From NCBI RefSeq assembly GCF_024323335.1, contig NC_066584.1:418539819-418603818 (forward strand): a stretch of DNA of 64,000 bases. Direction: 5' to 3'. The notes beneath the pieces were generated by a model, which had not been told where the DNA came from, ran no database searches, and worked only from the letters and a program-made list of their open reading frames with translations. Shown in pieces: positions 38,301-50,100 of this stretch; within the stretch, counting starts at the first letter, position 1; every line of letters begins with the position of its first letter. This stretch comes from Lathyrus oleraceus. Taxonomy: Eukaryota; Streptophyta; Magnoliopsida; Fabales; Fabaceae. The position numbers were made by a program, and so were the translations under genes.

Positions 38301-38326
38301 AACGAACAAAGTAATTTCTGATAATC

Positions 38327-41300
38327 ATGGCTGGAAAAAGCACCATCAAGGAGATGACTACAAACTTCGGAAAATTGGACAAGTTTCAAGGACAAGACTT
38401 CAGGCGTTGGCAGAAGAAGATGCATTTCATGTTGACAACGTTGAAGGTGGTGCACGTCCTGTCTATACCGATTCCAGAACTTCTGGAGAAAGACACAGTT
38501 GAAAATCTGAGACGCAGATCAAAATGGGAGAACGACGACTACATATGCAGAGGGCACATTCTTAATGGTATGTCTGATCCCTTATTTGATATTTATCAAA
38601 ACATAGAATCTGCAAAGGAATTATGGGATTGTCTCGAATCCAAGTACATGGCAGAGGACTCATCCAGTAAAAAGTTCCTGGTAACCGATTTCAACAATTA
38701 CAAAATGGTTGAATCGAGGTCTGTCATGGAACAATTCAATGAACTCCTCTGAATCCTTGGACAGTTCACACAACACGGATTGAAGATGGATGAAACAATA
38801 TTTGTCTCAAGCATCATAGACAAGTTGCCTCCTTCGTGGAAGGATTTCAAACACAATCTGAAGCATGGAAAAGACGAACTGTCTTTGATCCAACTTGGAA
38901 GTCACTTGCGCATAGAAGAATCTCTAAGAGCGCAGGAGGATGACAAAGGAAAAGGCAAAGAAATTGTTGGACCCTTGGTTAATATGGTCGAAGAGGGTGG
39001 TAAGAACGGTAACAACAAAACCAAAGGAAAGAAGCGTGCTAACAAGAAACCGAAACTAGAATGCTGGAAGTGTGGCAAAACAGGCCACTTCAAGAAGGAT
39101 TGTCGTTCCGGCAAAAAGCATGATAACACGAATGCAAGTGGTTCAGGAAAGGGGTCTAAGGACCAATCCGAAAACCAAGGTCAGAAATCAATTCGTGATT
39201 TGAATAGTTTGATTAAACATTCGATTTCACTAAATTCTGAAGCATTCTATGTGCAGGATGATGCTATCGCGTGGTGGATTGATTCAGGCGCTACAACACA
39301 TGTTTGCAAGGATCGTTTCTGGTTCAAGACTCTTGTTCCAGTGGAAGATGGTTTTGTCCTCTACATGGGAGATGGTCACTTCGCTCCCGTTGAAGGCAAA
39401 GGAAACGTGGTGCTAGAATTCAGTTCTGGAAAGACTATTACTTTGTTTAATGTTTTGTATGTTCCTAAACTACGTAAGAATTTAATTTCTGGTCTTGTAT
39501 TAAATAAGCTTGGATACAAGCAAGTGTGTGAATTCGATAAATATGTTTTATCCAAGTCTGGTGTGTTTGTAGGATTTGGATATTATAATAATGGTATGTT
39601 TATGATGAATTTGAATGGAGTTCCTAATGATTCTGGTTCTGTATTTATGTCCTCTTCGAATGTTATCAATTCATCGTTATGGCATGCTCGTCTAGGACAC
39701 GTACATTATAAAAGAATGCATGAAATGTCTAAAGATGATTTAATTCCTGTTTTTGATAAAAATGTAGAAAATTGTAAAACTTGCATGTTAACAAAGATCA
39801 CTAGGCAACCTTTTAAAAGTATAACAAGGAAATTTGTCATTCTTGAGTTGATACATAGTGATTTATGTGATTTGCATGCTACTCCATCATTAGGACATAA
39901 AAAATATTTTGTCACTTTCATAGATGATGCATCTAGATTCTACTATGTTTATTTGCTGCACGCTAAGGACGAATCCTTAGATAAATTCAAAATTTATAAA
40001 ACTGAAGTTGAAGTGCAACAGAATGTGTTGATTAAAACATTACGTACAGATAGAGGTGGTGAATATTATGATCCTGTATTTTTCCAATCCGTAGGAATCA
40101 TTCATGAGACTACGGAACCTTATACACCTCAACAAAATGGTGTGGCTGAAAGGAAAAATAGAGTGCTTAAGGAAATGGTGAATACCATGTTATCTTACTC
40201 TGGTTTGAGTGAAGGGTTTTGGGGAGAATCTATGTTAACGGCTTGCTATTTGTTAAATAGGGTTCCTAATAAAAGGAACAAGACTACCCCATATGAACTT
40301 TGGTATAAGAAACGACCCAATTTAACATTTCTACGTGTTTGGGGTTGTAGGGCCGTGGTTAGACTCCCGGACCCAAAAAGGAAAACTTTGGGTGAAAAGG
40401 GTGTAGCTTGCATCTTTGTTGGATATGCTGAGCACTCCAAGGCCTATAGGTTTTATGTTATAGAACCTAATGACTCGATTTCTATTAACACGATTATAGA
40501 ATCGAGAGATGCCATATTTGATGAGAATTGTTTCTCTTCTATACCTAGACCAAAGGACTCTATACCTAATTCAGATGAATCTCTAAGGGATGATCATTCA
40601 AATGATGTGCCAAGTGAGACACTTGAACCCCGTAGGAGCAAAAGAGCTAGAAAATCTAGATCTTATGGATCTGATTTTCAACTATATTTAGTTGAGGGAT
40701 CAAAGGATCATATTGACACTCAATACTATTATTGCTATAGTATAGAGGAGGATCCAAGAACGTATGATGAAGCTGTGAAATCTCGAGATTCTGCCTTTTG
40801 GAAAGAAGCAATTGACGAAGAGATTGGTTCTATCATGGAAAATAATACTTGGGTATTATCTGATTTACCACCAGGTTGCAAACCATTGGGTTGCAAATGG
40901 ATCTTCAAAAAGAAGATGAAAGTCGATGGTACAATTGACAATTTTAAAGTTAGATTAGTTATCCAAGGCTTCAGACAAAAGGAAGGGATTGATTATTTCG
41001 ATACCTATGCTCCTGTTGCCCGTATCACTACTATTAGATTGTTGATTGCCTTGGCGGCTATTCATAATCTAGTGATTCATCAAATGGATGTCAAAACAGC
41101 ATTTCTGAATGGTGATTTGGAGGAAGAAGTGTATATGAAGCAACCTGAAGGATTTGTAATGCCTGGTAATAAGCATAAAGTGTGTAAGCTAGTTAAGTCG
41201 TTGTATGGGCTGAAACAAGCTCCGAAGCAGTGGCATCAAAAGTTTGATGACGTTGTTTTGTCTAATGGTTTCATTCTAAACCAAGCTGACAAATGTGTAT

Positions 41301-42295
41301 ATAGCAAATTTGATATTTCCGGTAAAGGAGTTTTCATTTGTTTATATGTTGATGACATGTTGATCTTTGGCACCGACCAAAATCAAGTTGATAAAACGAA
41401 GAATTTCTTGTCATCAAAGTTCTCCATGAAGGATATGGGAGAAGCGGACGTTATTCTTGGCATTAAGATTAAACGGGAGAATAAGGGGATTGTAATTATG
41501 CAATCTCATTACATTGAGAAAATACTCAAGAAGTTCAATTATGAAAGTTGTTCTCCAGTAAGTACTCCCATGGATCCGGGAGAAAAGCTTATGCCAAATA
41601 CAGGTAAACTTGTGGATCAACTCGAATATTCAAAAGCTATAGGCTCTTTGATGTATGCTATGATTAGCACTAGACCGGATATTGCTTATGCGGTTGGAAA
41701 ATTGAGCAGATTTACTAGTAATCCTAGTAGACATCATTGGCATGCGATAATTAGGGTATTCAAGTACTTGAAGGGTACAATGAATTATGGATTGTCATAT
41801 ATGGGATTTCCTTCGGTGTTAGAGGGTTATTCGGATGCTAGTTGGATAAATAATGCTGAAGATTCATCCTCTACAAGTGGATGGGTGTTCTTGCTTGGGG
41901 GAGGTGCCACCTCATGGGCTTCCAAGAAGCAAACATGTATAACTGGTTCCACAATGGAATCTGAGTTTGTAGCATTAGCTGTTGCTGGTAAAGAAGCGGA
42001 ATGACTAAGGAATTTGGTATATGAGATTCTGATATGGCCTAAACCGATATCACCAATTTCTATCCGTTGTGATAGTACTGCCACATTGGCTAAAGCTTAT
42101 TATAGTCAAATATACAATGGAAAGTCTAGACATTTGGGTGTTAGACATAGTATGATTAGGGAATTAATCATGAATGGGGTGATATCTATTGAGTTTGTTC
42201 GGTCGCAACAAAACTTAGCTGACCACTTGACGAATGGGTTAGCTAGAGACTTAGTGAAGAAGTCGGTAATTGGGATGGGATTAAAGTCCATTTAA
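38327..42295 (+). pseudogene. Copia gag-pol polyprotein with two nonsense codons
   Basis: One plus frame from the ATG at 38327, only 26 nt after the LTR. Domains in order: UBN2-like gag (38327-39000), CCHC knuckle [14 protein letters not shown] (39062-39103), protease [12 protein letters not shown] (about 39280), pre-integrase LWHARLGH (about 39679), integrase with D (HSDLC), D (TDRGGEY) and E (GVAERKNR) all present. Then come reverse transcriptase with [12 protein letters not shown] (about 41083) and YVDDM (about 41347), and RNase H with YSDASW and [11 protein letters not shown]. An in-frame TGA at 38750-38752 lies within gag, and another at 42002-42004 lies within RNase H. Both are what single transitions in common codons would produce. 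No frameshift is seen, so the element is very recently disabled. The lineage may be Tork-like. Confidence 0.95.
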
Positions 42296-42840
42296 ATCTA
42301 TTAGCTATGGTATGCCCAATTCCCTTCTAATACAACATTAGAAGCAGAATTCAATATGGAAAGATCATAGTTAGAGATTGGAGCAATTGTGTTTATCTTC
42401 CCAAGGTATGTGCTCAGACCTGCAAGTGATGACTAGGTTGAATTATATCTTCTTAATGGTTCTTTTGGAAAATTGCAAATGCAGGTGCAAGATTAAAAGA
42501 ATCACCTATGTGAGCATGAAGTTTTGCCGCTTCAAGAAGCTTGGACTTGGCTTCCTATATGCTTATTAATGGATAAGGACACATGGCTTGTAAAGTGTCA
42601 AGTATGAATAGTAGAGTATTGTAAGAAACATATGTGTACTATATCTTCAGACACTCAAATGGATTGACGGGTTCAATCGCTATGACACCCCGATTTTCGA
42701 GTATTTGGAATGTGTATTTGTACTAAGATGAAAATTCAATCGCAAGACATTTTCATTTATGCATTTGTTTGATCGTTATACCTGTGTGTTATACCCTTGT
42801 ATATATTATTGTATATACTGAGTAAATCAAGGATTACACT

Positions 42841-42853
42841 AAAATGGGGGGGA
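42841..42853 (+). other. Polypurine tract of the copia element
   Basis: AAAATGGGGGGGA immediately before the right LTR, the expected primer site for plus-strand DNA synthesis. Confidence 0.85.
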
Positions 42854-42855
42854 TT

Positions 42856-43373
42856 TGTTGGTGATTTTAGTATCACCAATGTATTTTAGTAGTAATGTAA
42901 TTTACTATAGGCCGATGCAATTATGCGTTAAAGCTTGGAAACGAGTTAGGGGTAGTGCGGTGTGCACGCTCGTCGAGCCAACGTATAATTGAATGCGAAT
43001 AATTGAAATGGGGTTCCAAGGGGCGAAGCCCCTGGAGGGGTTCGGGGCAGCACCCGTTCGAAATTTTCTTTTGAATTTCAAATCCTTTCCCAACCGACGT
43101 AACCGTTTCTGAATAGTTGCGTCTTTTCGGTTTCTGTTATTGATCTCCTATATAAGGAGTCATTTGGCCTCAATTTAAAGGGATAATGAAACCAAATTTT
43201 CTCTCTACATTCCTGAACATTTCTCTTTGCCAAAAACAAATTGTTCTTCAAGAATTATCCCCACAAAGATTTCGTGAACCCAGGCAAGAATAGGGTCGAA
43301 ATACTTTGTTCGGAAAGTGTACGAACACGATTCTTCGAAGTTATCCAGGATTATCATACCCGATTATCTAACA
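42856..43373 (+). repeat. Right LTR of the copia element
   Basis: 518 bp, the same length as the left LTR, with about 10 substitutions between them. It is followed directly by the TTGAC duplication. Confidence 0.96.
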
Positions 43374-44321
43374 TTGACATCATGGAAAAGATTACAATGT
43401 GCCAAGAAAGGTTGAGTTTGGATGCTTGATCACAAAGTTATGTCATGTTGAAGTTGGCATGAAAAACTGATCATATAACTTAGAAAAATTCAAGTGCTTC
43501 ATGGCCGACAATGACTTGTAATGTTTCAATGAATTACATGGCCTTCCAAGCATATCCTGACCTTAATCCTTGAAGTAAAATTATAGAGGGCATTACAAAT
43601 GACATTGTGCAAAAAGAATCAGCCTCAAATGTTTAAAATTGAAGAAGTTATGATATTTGAAAGTTGAGGAAAAGTCACTTGAAAATAGGTCAAATTTCAC
43701 TAAGTCCACAAATGACCTATAATGTCTCCAAACTTTTGATGATCCTCCAAGCATAATTGGCTCTTTTCATGTAAAGAGAGATTGTAAAGGATGTTGAGAA
43801 GAGTCATATTCAAAAATAAGAATTTAAAAATATTGAGAATTGAAGGAGTTGTGATCCTTGGAACTTTGACTCCAAATGTTGACTTTTTGGTCAAACCACT
43901 TAGAACAAGCTTGTGTACTTGGACTTTCCTTGCATTTCAAAGAACATGGGTGATTATATGAACTCAAAATAAAGTTTCCTTGATCTCCTCTTGATTAAAT
44001 TGCTCAAAGCTTGAAGTTACTTATTGAAGAAGGCATGGAAATAAACACATGAACCTTTGACTTTCTTTGAGAAGTAAGCAACAAAACTTTGAGATACCCT
44101 TGATTGAAAAGCCCTACCTTGCACAATAAAAATAAAACATATTTTTTATATTTTGATTAGTGGTTAGATAAGCAATTAATCATATAAAAACAAAGGTAAA
44201 ATACCAACAAAGAGGTGCCTGATGATATATGCAAAAGCAAAACCCAAAGATGAGAGGGAGAGGGACCAAGAGGTGACCTTGTTTGTATGCAATGATGCAA
44301 ATGGTATGTGGCATATTAGGG

Positions 44322-44735
44322 TTAAAAATTAGGGTATGACACATCAATCTTGACATTGTATACCCTTTTCCGACAACCATTGTGAGAAATTAAATCTGCA
44401 ATAGATTTCTTCGTAACCACAATCTTCCTATTCATGACGAAGGAAGTGATTATGTCCTTTGTAGTAACATCATGAATCCAAAATTTCTTCACAAGCACTG
44501 GATATACTATACCAGACAATCTTTCTAAGAATGCCTTCCACTATTGGAATTCCAAAGTCTTAGAAAAATCAAAATTGTTATCCTTTAGGTTTTTGAAGTC
44601 GACTATGGTTTCATAGAGAACCATAAGTTCATCAACAGGAGTGTCGAGAGTTATTTCGGGAATACCTTTCATAGATGGATTGATTTCTTCGGTAGCAGAG
44701 TGAAGAGAAAATTGTTGTTGTTGAAGATCAGCCAT
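44322..44735 (-). pseudogene. Env-like ORF of a SIRE-type copia element, truncated
   Basis: The minus frame starts at 44735 with MADLQQQQFSLHSATEE and runs, through one in-frame TAG near 44541, to GIVYPVLVKKFWIH and a KKSIADLI block. It is then cut at about 44341 by the Ogre-type LTR. The GIVYPVLVKKFW block resembles the GPVYPELVKEFW stretch of legume proteins annotated as envelope-like or putative plant transposon protein, found downstream of pol in SIRE-like elements. The position, downstream of the minus-strand pol remnant at 45233-47193, fits. No membrane segment is visible in what remains. Function is unknown. Confidence 0.6.
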
Positions 44736-44871
44736 TGACGAATGTTGAAGATTGTTGGAGAATATTGAAGTAGATGAAGAATGATGAACAATTGCAGAGA
44801 GTGTCTGAAGGTTTGAAAGAGAAAAAGTGTGGGAGTAAAGTGAGTGTAGTGTGAAATGTGAGTGAAGTGGA

Positions 44872-44879
44872 TTTATATA
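44872..44879 (-). promoter_or_regulatory. TATA box upstream of the env-like ORF
   Basis: On the minus strand TATATAAA lies about 140 bp before the ATG at 44735. A pyrimidine- and CA-rich leader rich in CACT, TCTC and CTTC words follows, as in plant 5'UTRs. This could be an independent promoter for the ORF. It is recognised by pattern only. Confidence 0.45.
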
Positions 44880-45232
44880 GAAATTTTAGTAATGATAAAA
44901 AAACAAAAGATACGCCATCATAGGGGGAAGCGTAATTTAACCTAATCCCAAGAAAAAGAAATCCAATGTGTCACGCCAACATCACACATGCTCAGAAAGT
45001 GGGACAACTGTCACCACCAAGAACCACATGATATCAAATGAATTGACATTCATTAAATGCAAGATTTATTCAGAATCAAGAAGACAAATCGATAAGATTG
45101 ATTCTAATCAGAATCTTTCTGATTCACGAAACTTCCTCACTTCAGAAAGCTCATGTCTCAGAATCAACAAATAATAAATCCTCTGAACCTAATCAAGAGT
45201 TCTGGAAGCTTAATATTCTAAAATTGATCTTT
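44880..45232. other. Inter-ORF region of the SIRE-like element
   Basis: Lies between pol remnant and env-like ORF. No further coding region was recognised. Confidence 0.4.
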
Positions 45233-47193
45233 TCATTTTGGACAAGAGTACATAAATAAAATTTTTAGAATGAAAACGAATCTATCCTCAGCAAGGGGTT
45301 TTGTAAAGATATCAACCCATTGATGATCTGTATCAAGAAATTTTAAATGGAAAATACCCTTCTGAACATAGTCACGTAAACAATGATGTTTTATTTCAAT
45401 ATGTTTAGAACTAGAATGCAAGATAGGGTTCTTAGATAACCAAATAGCAAAAGTATTATCATAGAGAATATGAATGTTACTCTCAAAAATTTGATAATCT
45501 TCAGCTGACTCTTCATCCAGAGTATCTAAGTGTTGCGTCCAGAAGCTGCGATATACTCAACTTTGGTTGTTGAAAGCATAATTGTTTACCGCCTTTTGCT
45601 AGACCATGAGATCAGATTATCTCCCAGAAATTGACAACTTCCAGAAGTACTTTTCCTCTCTATTTTGTCTCCAACATATTCAGCGTCACAATATCCTACT
45701 AACTTATATTCACTTGATTTTGTATAAAATAAACCAAGATTAGTAGTGCCTTTTAGATACCTAAAAATTCTCTTAATAGCAATTAAGTGAGTCTCCCTAG
45801 GATCTGATTGGAAGCGAGCACAAAAACAAACACTGGATAAAATATCAGGTCTAGAAGTAGTTAGATAAAGAAGATAACTTATCATACCTCTGAATAGCTT
45901 CTAATCTACCTTACTACTTACCTCTTCCTTATCCAAAATGCATGTAGGATGCATTGGAGTTTTTGCTGGCTTGCATTGTGACAGGTTAAACTTCTTTAGA
46001 AGTTCCCTTGTATACTTTCTCTAGTGAATGTATGTTCCTTCTGAACGTTGATTAATCTGAATCCCTAGAAAGAACCTAAGTTCTCCCATCAGACTCATTT
46101 CAAATTCTACCTGGCAACTGGCGCAAAGGTTTTTGTATAGTATATACCTTCTTGCTGACTATAACCTTGTGTTACCAGTCAAGCCTTGTTTCTGACAACT
46201 TCTCCTTTCTCATTGAGCTTGTTTTTGAACACCCATCTGGTTCTAATGACATGGAAACCCTTTGGTTTCAGAACAAGATCCCAAATTTCATTTCTGGTGA
46301 ATTGATTCAGTTCCTCTTGCATATCCAGAATCCATTCATTATCCAGAAAAACTTCATTAATAGATGTGGGCTCTATCAAAGATACCAAACTCAGAAGAGT
46401 TTCTTCAGAAGGTTTGAATGAAGATCGAGTTCTGACTGGTGCATCTTTATCTCCTATAATCAATTCTTCACAATGATAAGTTCTTGATCTACTCTTCTTC
46501 TAATGAGTAGGACCAATAGAAAATTATGGTTGGGTCGCTTCTGAGTCTTTTGCTTCAGTATCTTTATCTTTTCCTTCTGAGTCTTTATCTCCAGAATCTT
46601 TATCCTTGGATTCTGAAAAATTGATCTTCATATCTGCAAATTTCTCAACTAGCTTTGACTTTTCAGGGCCAAGTTTATCATTGAATCTAACATGAATTGA
46701 TTCCTCGACAATTTGTGTCTTTGTGTTAAAGACTCCGTAGCCTTTTGAGAATTCAAAATATTCTAACAAAAAGCACTTTTGTGCCTTAGAATCAAACTTG
46801 CCAAGATTCTCTTTAGTGTTCAACATAAAGCAATCACAGCCAAAAGGATGGAAATAAGAAATGTTGGGCTTTCTGTTCTTCCACAATTCATAAGGAGTCT
46901 TACCCATAATAGGTCTAATAGAAATCTTGTTCTGAATATAACATGCTATGTTAACTACTTTTGCCCAGAAATGGTTAGCCATGTCAGTTTCTTGGATCAT
47001 GGTGCGAGCAATTTCTTGCAAAGTCATATTCTTCCTTTCTACAAACCCATTTTACTATAGAGTTCTAGGAAATGAGAAGTCATGGTAAATTCCATTTTGT
47101 ATCAAAAAGATTTTCAAAATGCTTATTTTCAAACTCACCACCATGATCACTTCTGACTCTGACTATTTTGCAATCCATCTCTTTTTGCACTTG
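45233..47193 (-). pseudogene. SIRE-like copia pol remnant, cut by an Ogre insertion
   Basis: Reading the minus strand from 47193: an integrase core fragment with RVRSDHGGEF; the integrase C-terminal part (46524-47027) with KTPYELWKNRKPN and FHPFGCDCF; an acidic SEGKDKD tail; then RT N-terminal sequence with SINEVFLDNEWILDMQEEL and RWVFKNKLNEKGE (46179-46463). The RT palm with YVDD is missing: the reading jumps to late RT sequence near 46110. RNase H follows with SRPDILSSVCFCARFQSDPR and the end block DTDHQWVDIFTKPLAEDRF near 45300. Several stops and frameshifts are present. At its 5' side the integrase frame ends abruptly at the Ogre LTR, so the rest of pol and gag should lie beyond the window. 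Confidence 0.85.
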
Positions 47194-47197
47194 TGAG

Positions 47198-50100
47198 TGT
47201 AGCGGTGTATTCGTTACCATAGGAGATATTGACTAAATCCAAGGTAAATCATACAAAGTCGAGTCGCCACCGCAATTCTATTTATCCAAAAGAATGGTTA
47301 GAAAGCGAACAAAAACCTAAAGGTTTTACAAACAAAACTAGTAAAAGAAACAAAGATTTGGGTAAGGGGGTTGGTTATGCAATGGGAAGGTGTTAGGCAC
47401 CCAAAACATCCTAGGTACTCCTAGGGAGCCCTTTTCACACTTGTGAAGGTTATTGTTTTTGTGAAAATTTTATTTGTGCAAACATGATTGAAGAGATGAG
47501 AAAAGAATATACAAGTTTATTTACATTTTTGTGTTTGGATGGATAAACCCATTGCCTACGTACCCTCTTATAAAAAGATTAGGATCAAAACCTCGTAGTT
47601 CGGGTAAAAAATCTCAAAACAAATGAGTGTATTGATTGGTCCAAAAGCCTTAAGGTCTTTTGTTATCAAAGGGAGAAAACTCAACCTGAAAAACCACAAG
47701 TCCACCATGTGAGGATAGCTTCAACATGCTAGTGAGGGGTTAACCCTATAATAAGCATGGAAGGCTCATTGTCCATCACTAAGGACAAAGGTGAGTATTA
47801 CATCTACCACAAAGATAACTCAAACCAAATAGCTAAAGGTTATGGAAAAAATTTGATTAAGAAGTGATCATTGAAACCACAAAAGAAACATTTGAATGGG
47901 TTATATTTACCAATTAGAAGTATATACAAAAATGGTCAAAGTTGACTTAAAGATTCAATTCAAAATGAGTGTTATGAAAAGAAAGTTTGAAAATCAAAAG
48001 CATAAGGCTTAGGTTTCTAATGTTGAAAACAATAGTCAGATGTTTGCACAAAAAGGGTTTTGGCTTGGGTTAGGGTGGAGAGATGAAGATGAAGGGATAA
48101 GTCTTAAAGAGAACAAAAAGGTGAGGGATATGAAATGAAACCACATTAGGAGTTCCTCTCTTGAGATCATATAGATGATCCAAGTAAGTTCCCATCCTTA
48201 GGAATAAGCAAGCACAAAGCATAAGCAATCACACAAGTCTCATACGAGATCCTCAATGTATCTTGTAACTTCCACATGGACGAACATGATAATGATCTTT
48301 CAGTTAAGCTCAAATGGAAACTCCTAGTTCGAGAGCACACACATCAAAAGTTCACAAGCAAACAAACATCACACACTATATACATACAAAAGGCTTCAAA
48401 CAATGGGTAGGCTTTAGTCAAGAGGGGTCATGTCAACCTCGACAAACAAGCCAAACTGTACAAGGGTAATTTGTAGCTCTTAACCACTAACATTGAAAGT
48501 TAGGGTGAAGCTGATCAAAATGGAAATGAGGATGAGACCTCATGCTCTTAACCCTGGCCGGGGTGAGCTCATGACAAAGAAAGCGTGGGGATCCAGAAAG
48601 TGAGATCCTATTCCACTTGACAGACACTGGACAAAGATCTTGGGTACATGTTCAGAAGCATCAGCACGTAGTGCGAGCATAAAGAACGACTCACTGAATA
48701 ACGGGGGATTGACTACTAATCCCTTTTATCCGTCAATTGCCTCAACTCTTGGAGGTCTTATCAAGTAACACATGCCTCACTTGGAGGTCTTTGGCACAAT
48801 TGTAAACAAACACAAACAGAGCCTCTGAAGGAGGACTTGCCAGCAAAATGCCTGCCAAAAAAGGTGACAGGACTTCCAGACTACATGAAGTAAGAAGATA
48901 ACTACCTAAGTGGTGTATCAACCCCAATCCAAATCTCAAGCAAGAGCTAAAAGCAATCAACTAAGGTACCTGTACAAAAGCTAAACAGTTAATACTTCAG
49001 TCAGAAAACCAACAGACAAACAGTGAAACCATTCACAGTTGCACAAATCAATGAACAATGCTCAAGCACTCAAATGAACTCATGAGCTCAAGCACATCAA
49101 TTAGAACCTACAAAACAAACACAAGTTAGAACTCAAATCATTTGCATCTCACAAAGTGAGAACAAATCAACCATCAATGCTAAATGTCCAAACCTGAAAC
49201 ACAAAACACAGTTAGTTTATGCACAAAACACTAGTACAAAGACAGTTCAAAACCAAACCAAATGATCAAAAAAGAACTCAATCTTCCACATAATTCACAC
49301 TCAAACATTCCATTTAATTTCCTCAAAAGGACCAGCATCAATTCAATAAGCAAATATCTCAAATGGCCTATGCTATGCAATGATCAAAAAATATGCACAA
49401 AGTGAACTTCCAATTTAGAAAATTCACATCAAAACAGAAATGCATCCAATGACTTTGAGATTTTTTATGCAAGCTCCTTATGTCATGAATAATAATTATG
49501 CAAAAGATCAAATCCAGAAAGGTTCAAATGCTATGTGATCAAAAGTGCAACAATCCAATGTCAAAAATGTGACACAAATTGTCACATTTATCTCCATGTG
49601 TCAAAAATAATGATAGCATATGAGAAAAAATCCAAACCAATGATCAAAAGTTCACATCATGTATGAATATTAAGCACACAAAAAATTGGATCAAATGGCT
49701 CAAAGATGAAGATTTCACAAGGCATTGAACACAACATATCAAATTAACACCACATGTATTCAAAAATTCACAAATCAAAAACCACACATCAACAATTCCT
49801 GAAATTAATACCAAAACATAATAGACATTCATACAAAACCAGGAAAAAATTGGGATTAATTTGCATCATTTTTCTATTTTTTATGATTTTTCTAAGATGA
49901 ACAAAATAAATGGAATATGCATGGAAAATATGGAGGGAAACAATTATTTGAATTAAATTCAGAAATAACATCAACCACACGATCTGGATGCGCGCTCAAA
50001 TCAATGGTCCATATTCAAACATCAAAGCGCTACGTTTCATTAAACGTGTTGGCGTGCACAATCAGCAGGTCAAACATGCGTGGCAAGGTCAAACGTTTCA

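Larger units (their letters stand above)
37783..43373 (+). mobile_element. Near-complete Ty1/copia LTR retrotransposon, 5,591 bp
   Basis: Two 518-bp LTRs (37783-38300 and 42856-43373) begin TGTTGG and end TAACA. They are flanked by perfect TTGAC duplications (37778-37782 and 43374-43378). I count about 10 differences between the LTRs (about 98% identity), nearly all transitions, so the insertion is young. The polypurine tract AAAATGGGGGGGA (42841-42853) directly precedes the right LTR. The single gag-pol frame is interrupted by two TGA codons. A standard initiator-Met primer site is missing after the left LTR. It lies inside the Ogre-type solo LTR 34325-44340. Confidence 0.96.
34325..44340 (-). 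mobile_element. Ogre-type solo LTR interrupted by a copia element
   Basis: The left part (34340-34800) aligns in order with the LTR at 47198-51986. Shared landmarks are TAGCGGT, GTCGCCACC, GGTTATGCAA-like, AGGTGTTA, ATGGTACTCCATGG against TAGGTACTCCTAGG, and GCCTACGTACC. The right end AATTAGGGTATGACA matches the TATGACA end of 12046-19878. CATCAA occurs at both flanks, consistent with a target duplication although the exact first base is unclear. Removing the copia element and one TTGAC leaves about 4.4 kb, close to the other Ogre LTRs. No Ogre coding sequence is attached. It interrupts an env-like ORF on its right side. Confidence 0.65.

Noticed and set aside
38301..38326. Standard initiator-Met tRNA primer site
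   Set aside because: I looked for TGGTATCAGAGC and close variants after the left LTR and found none.
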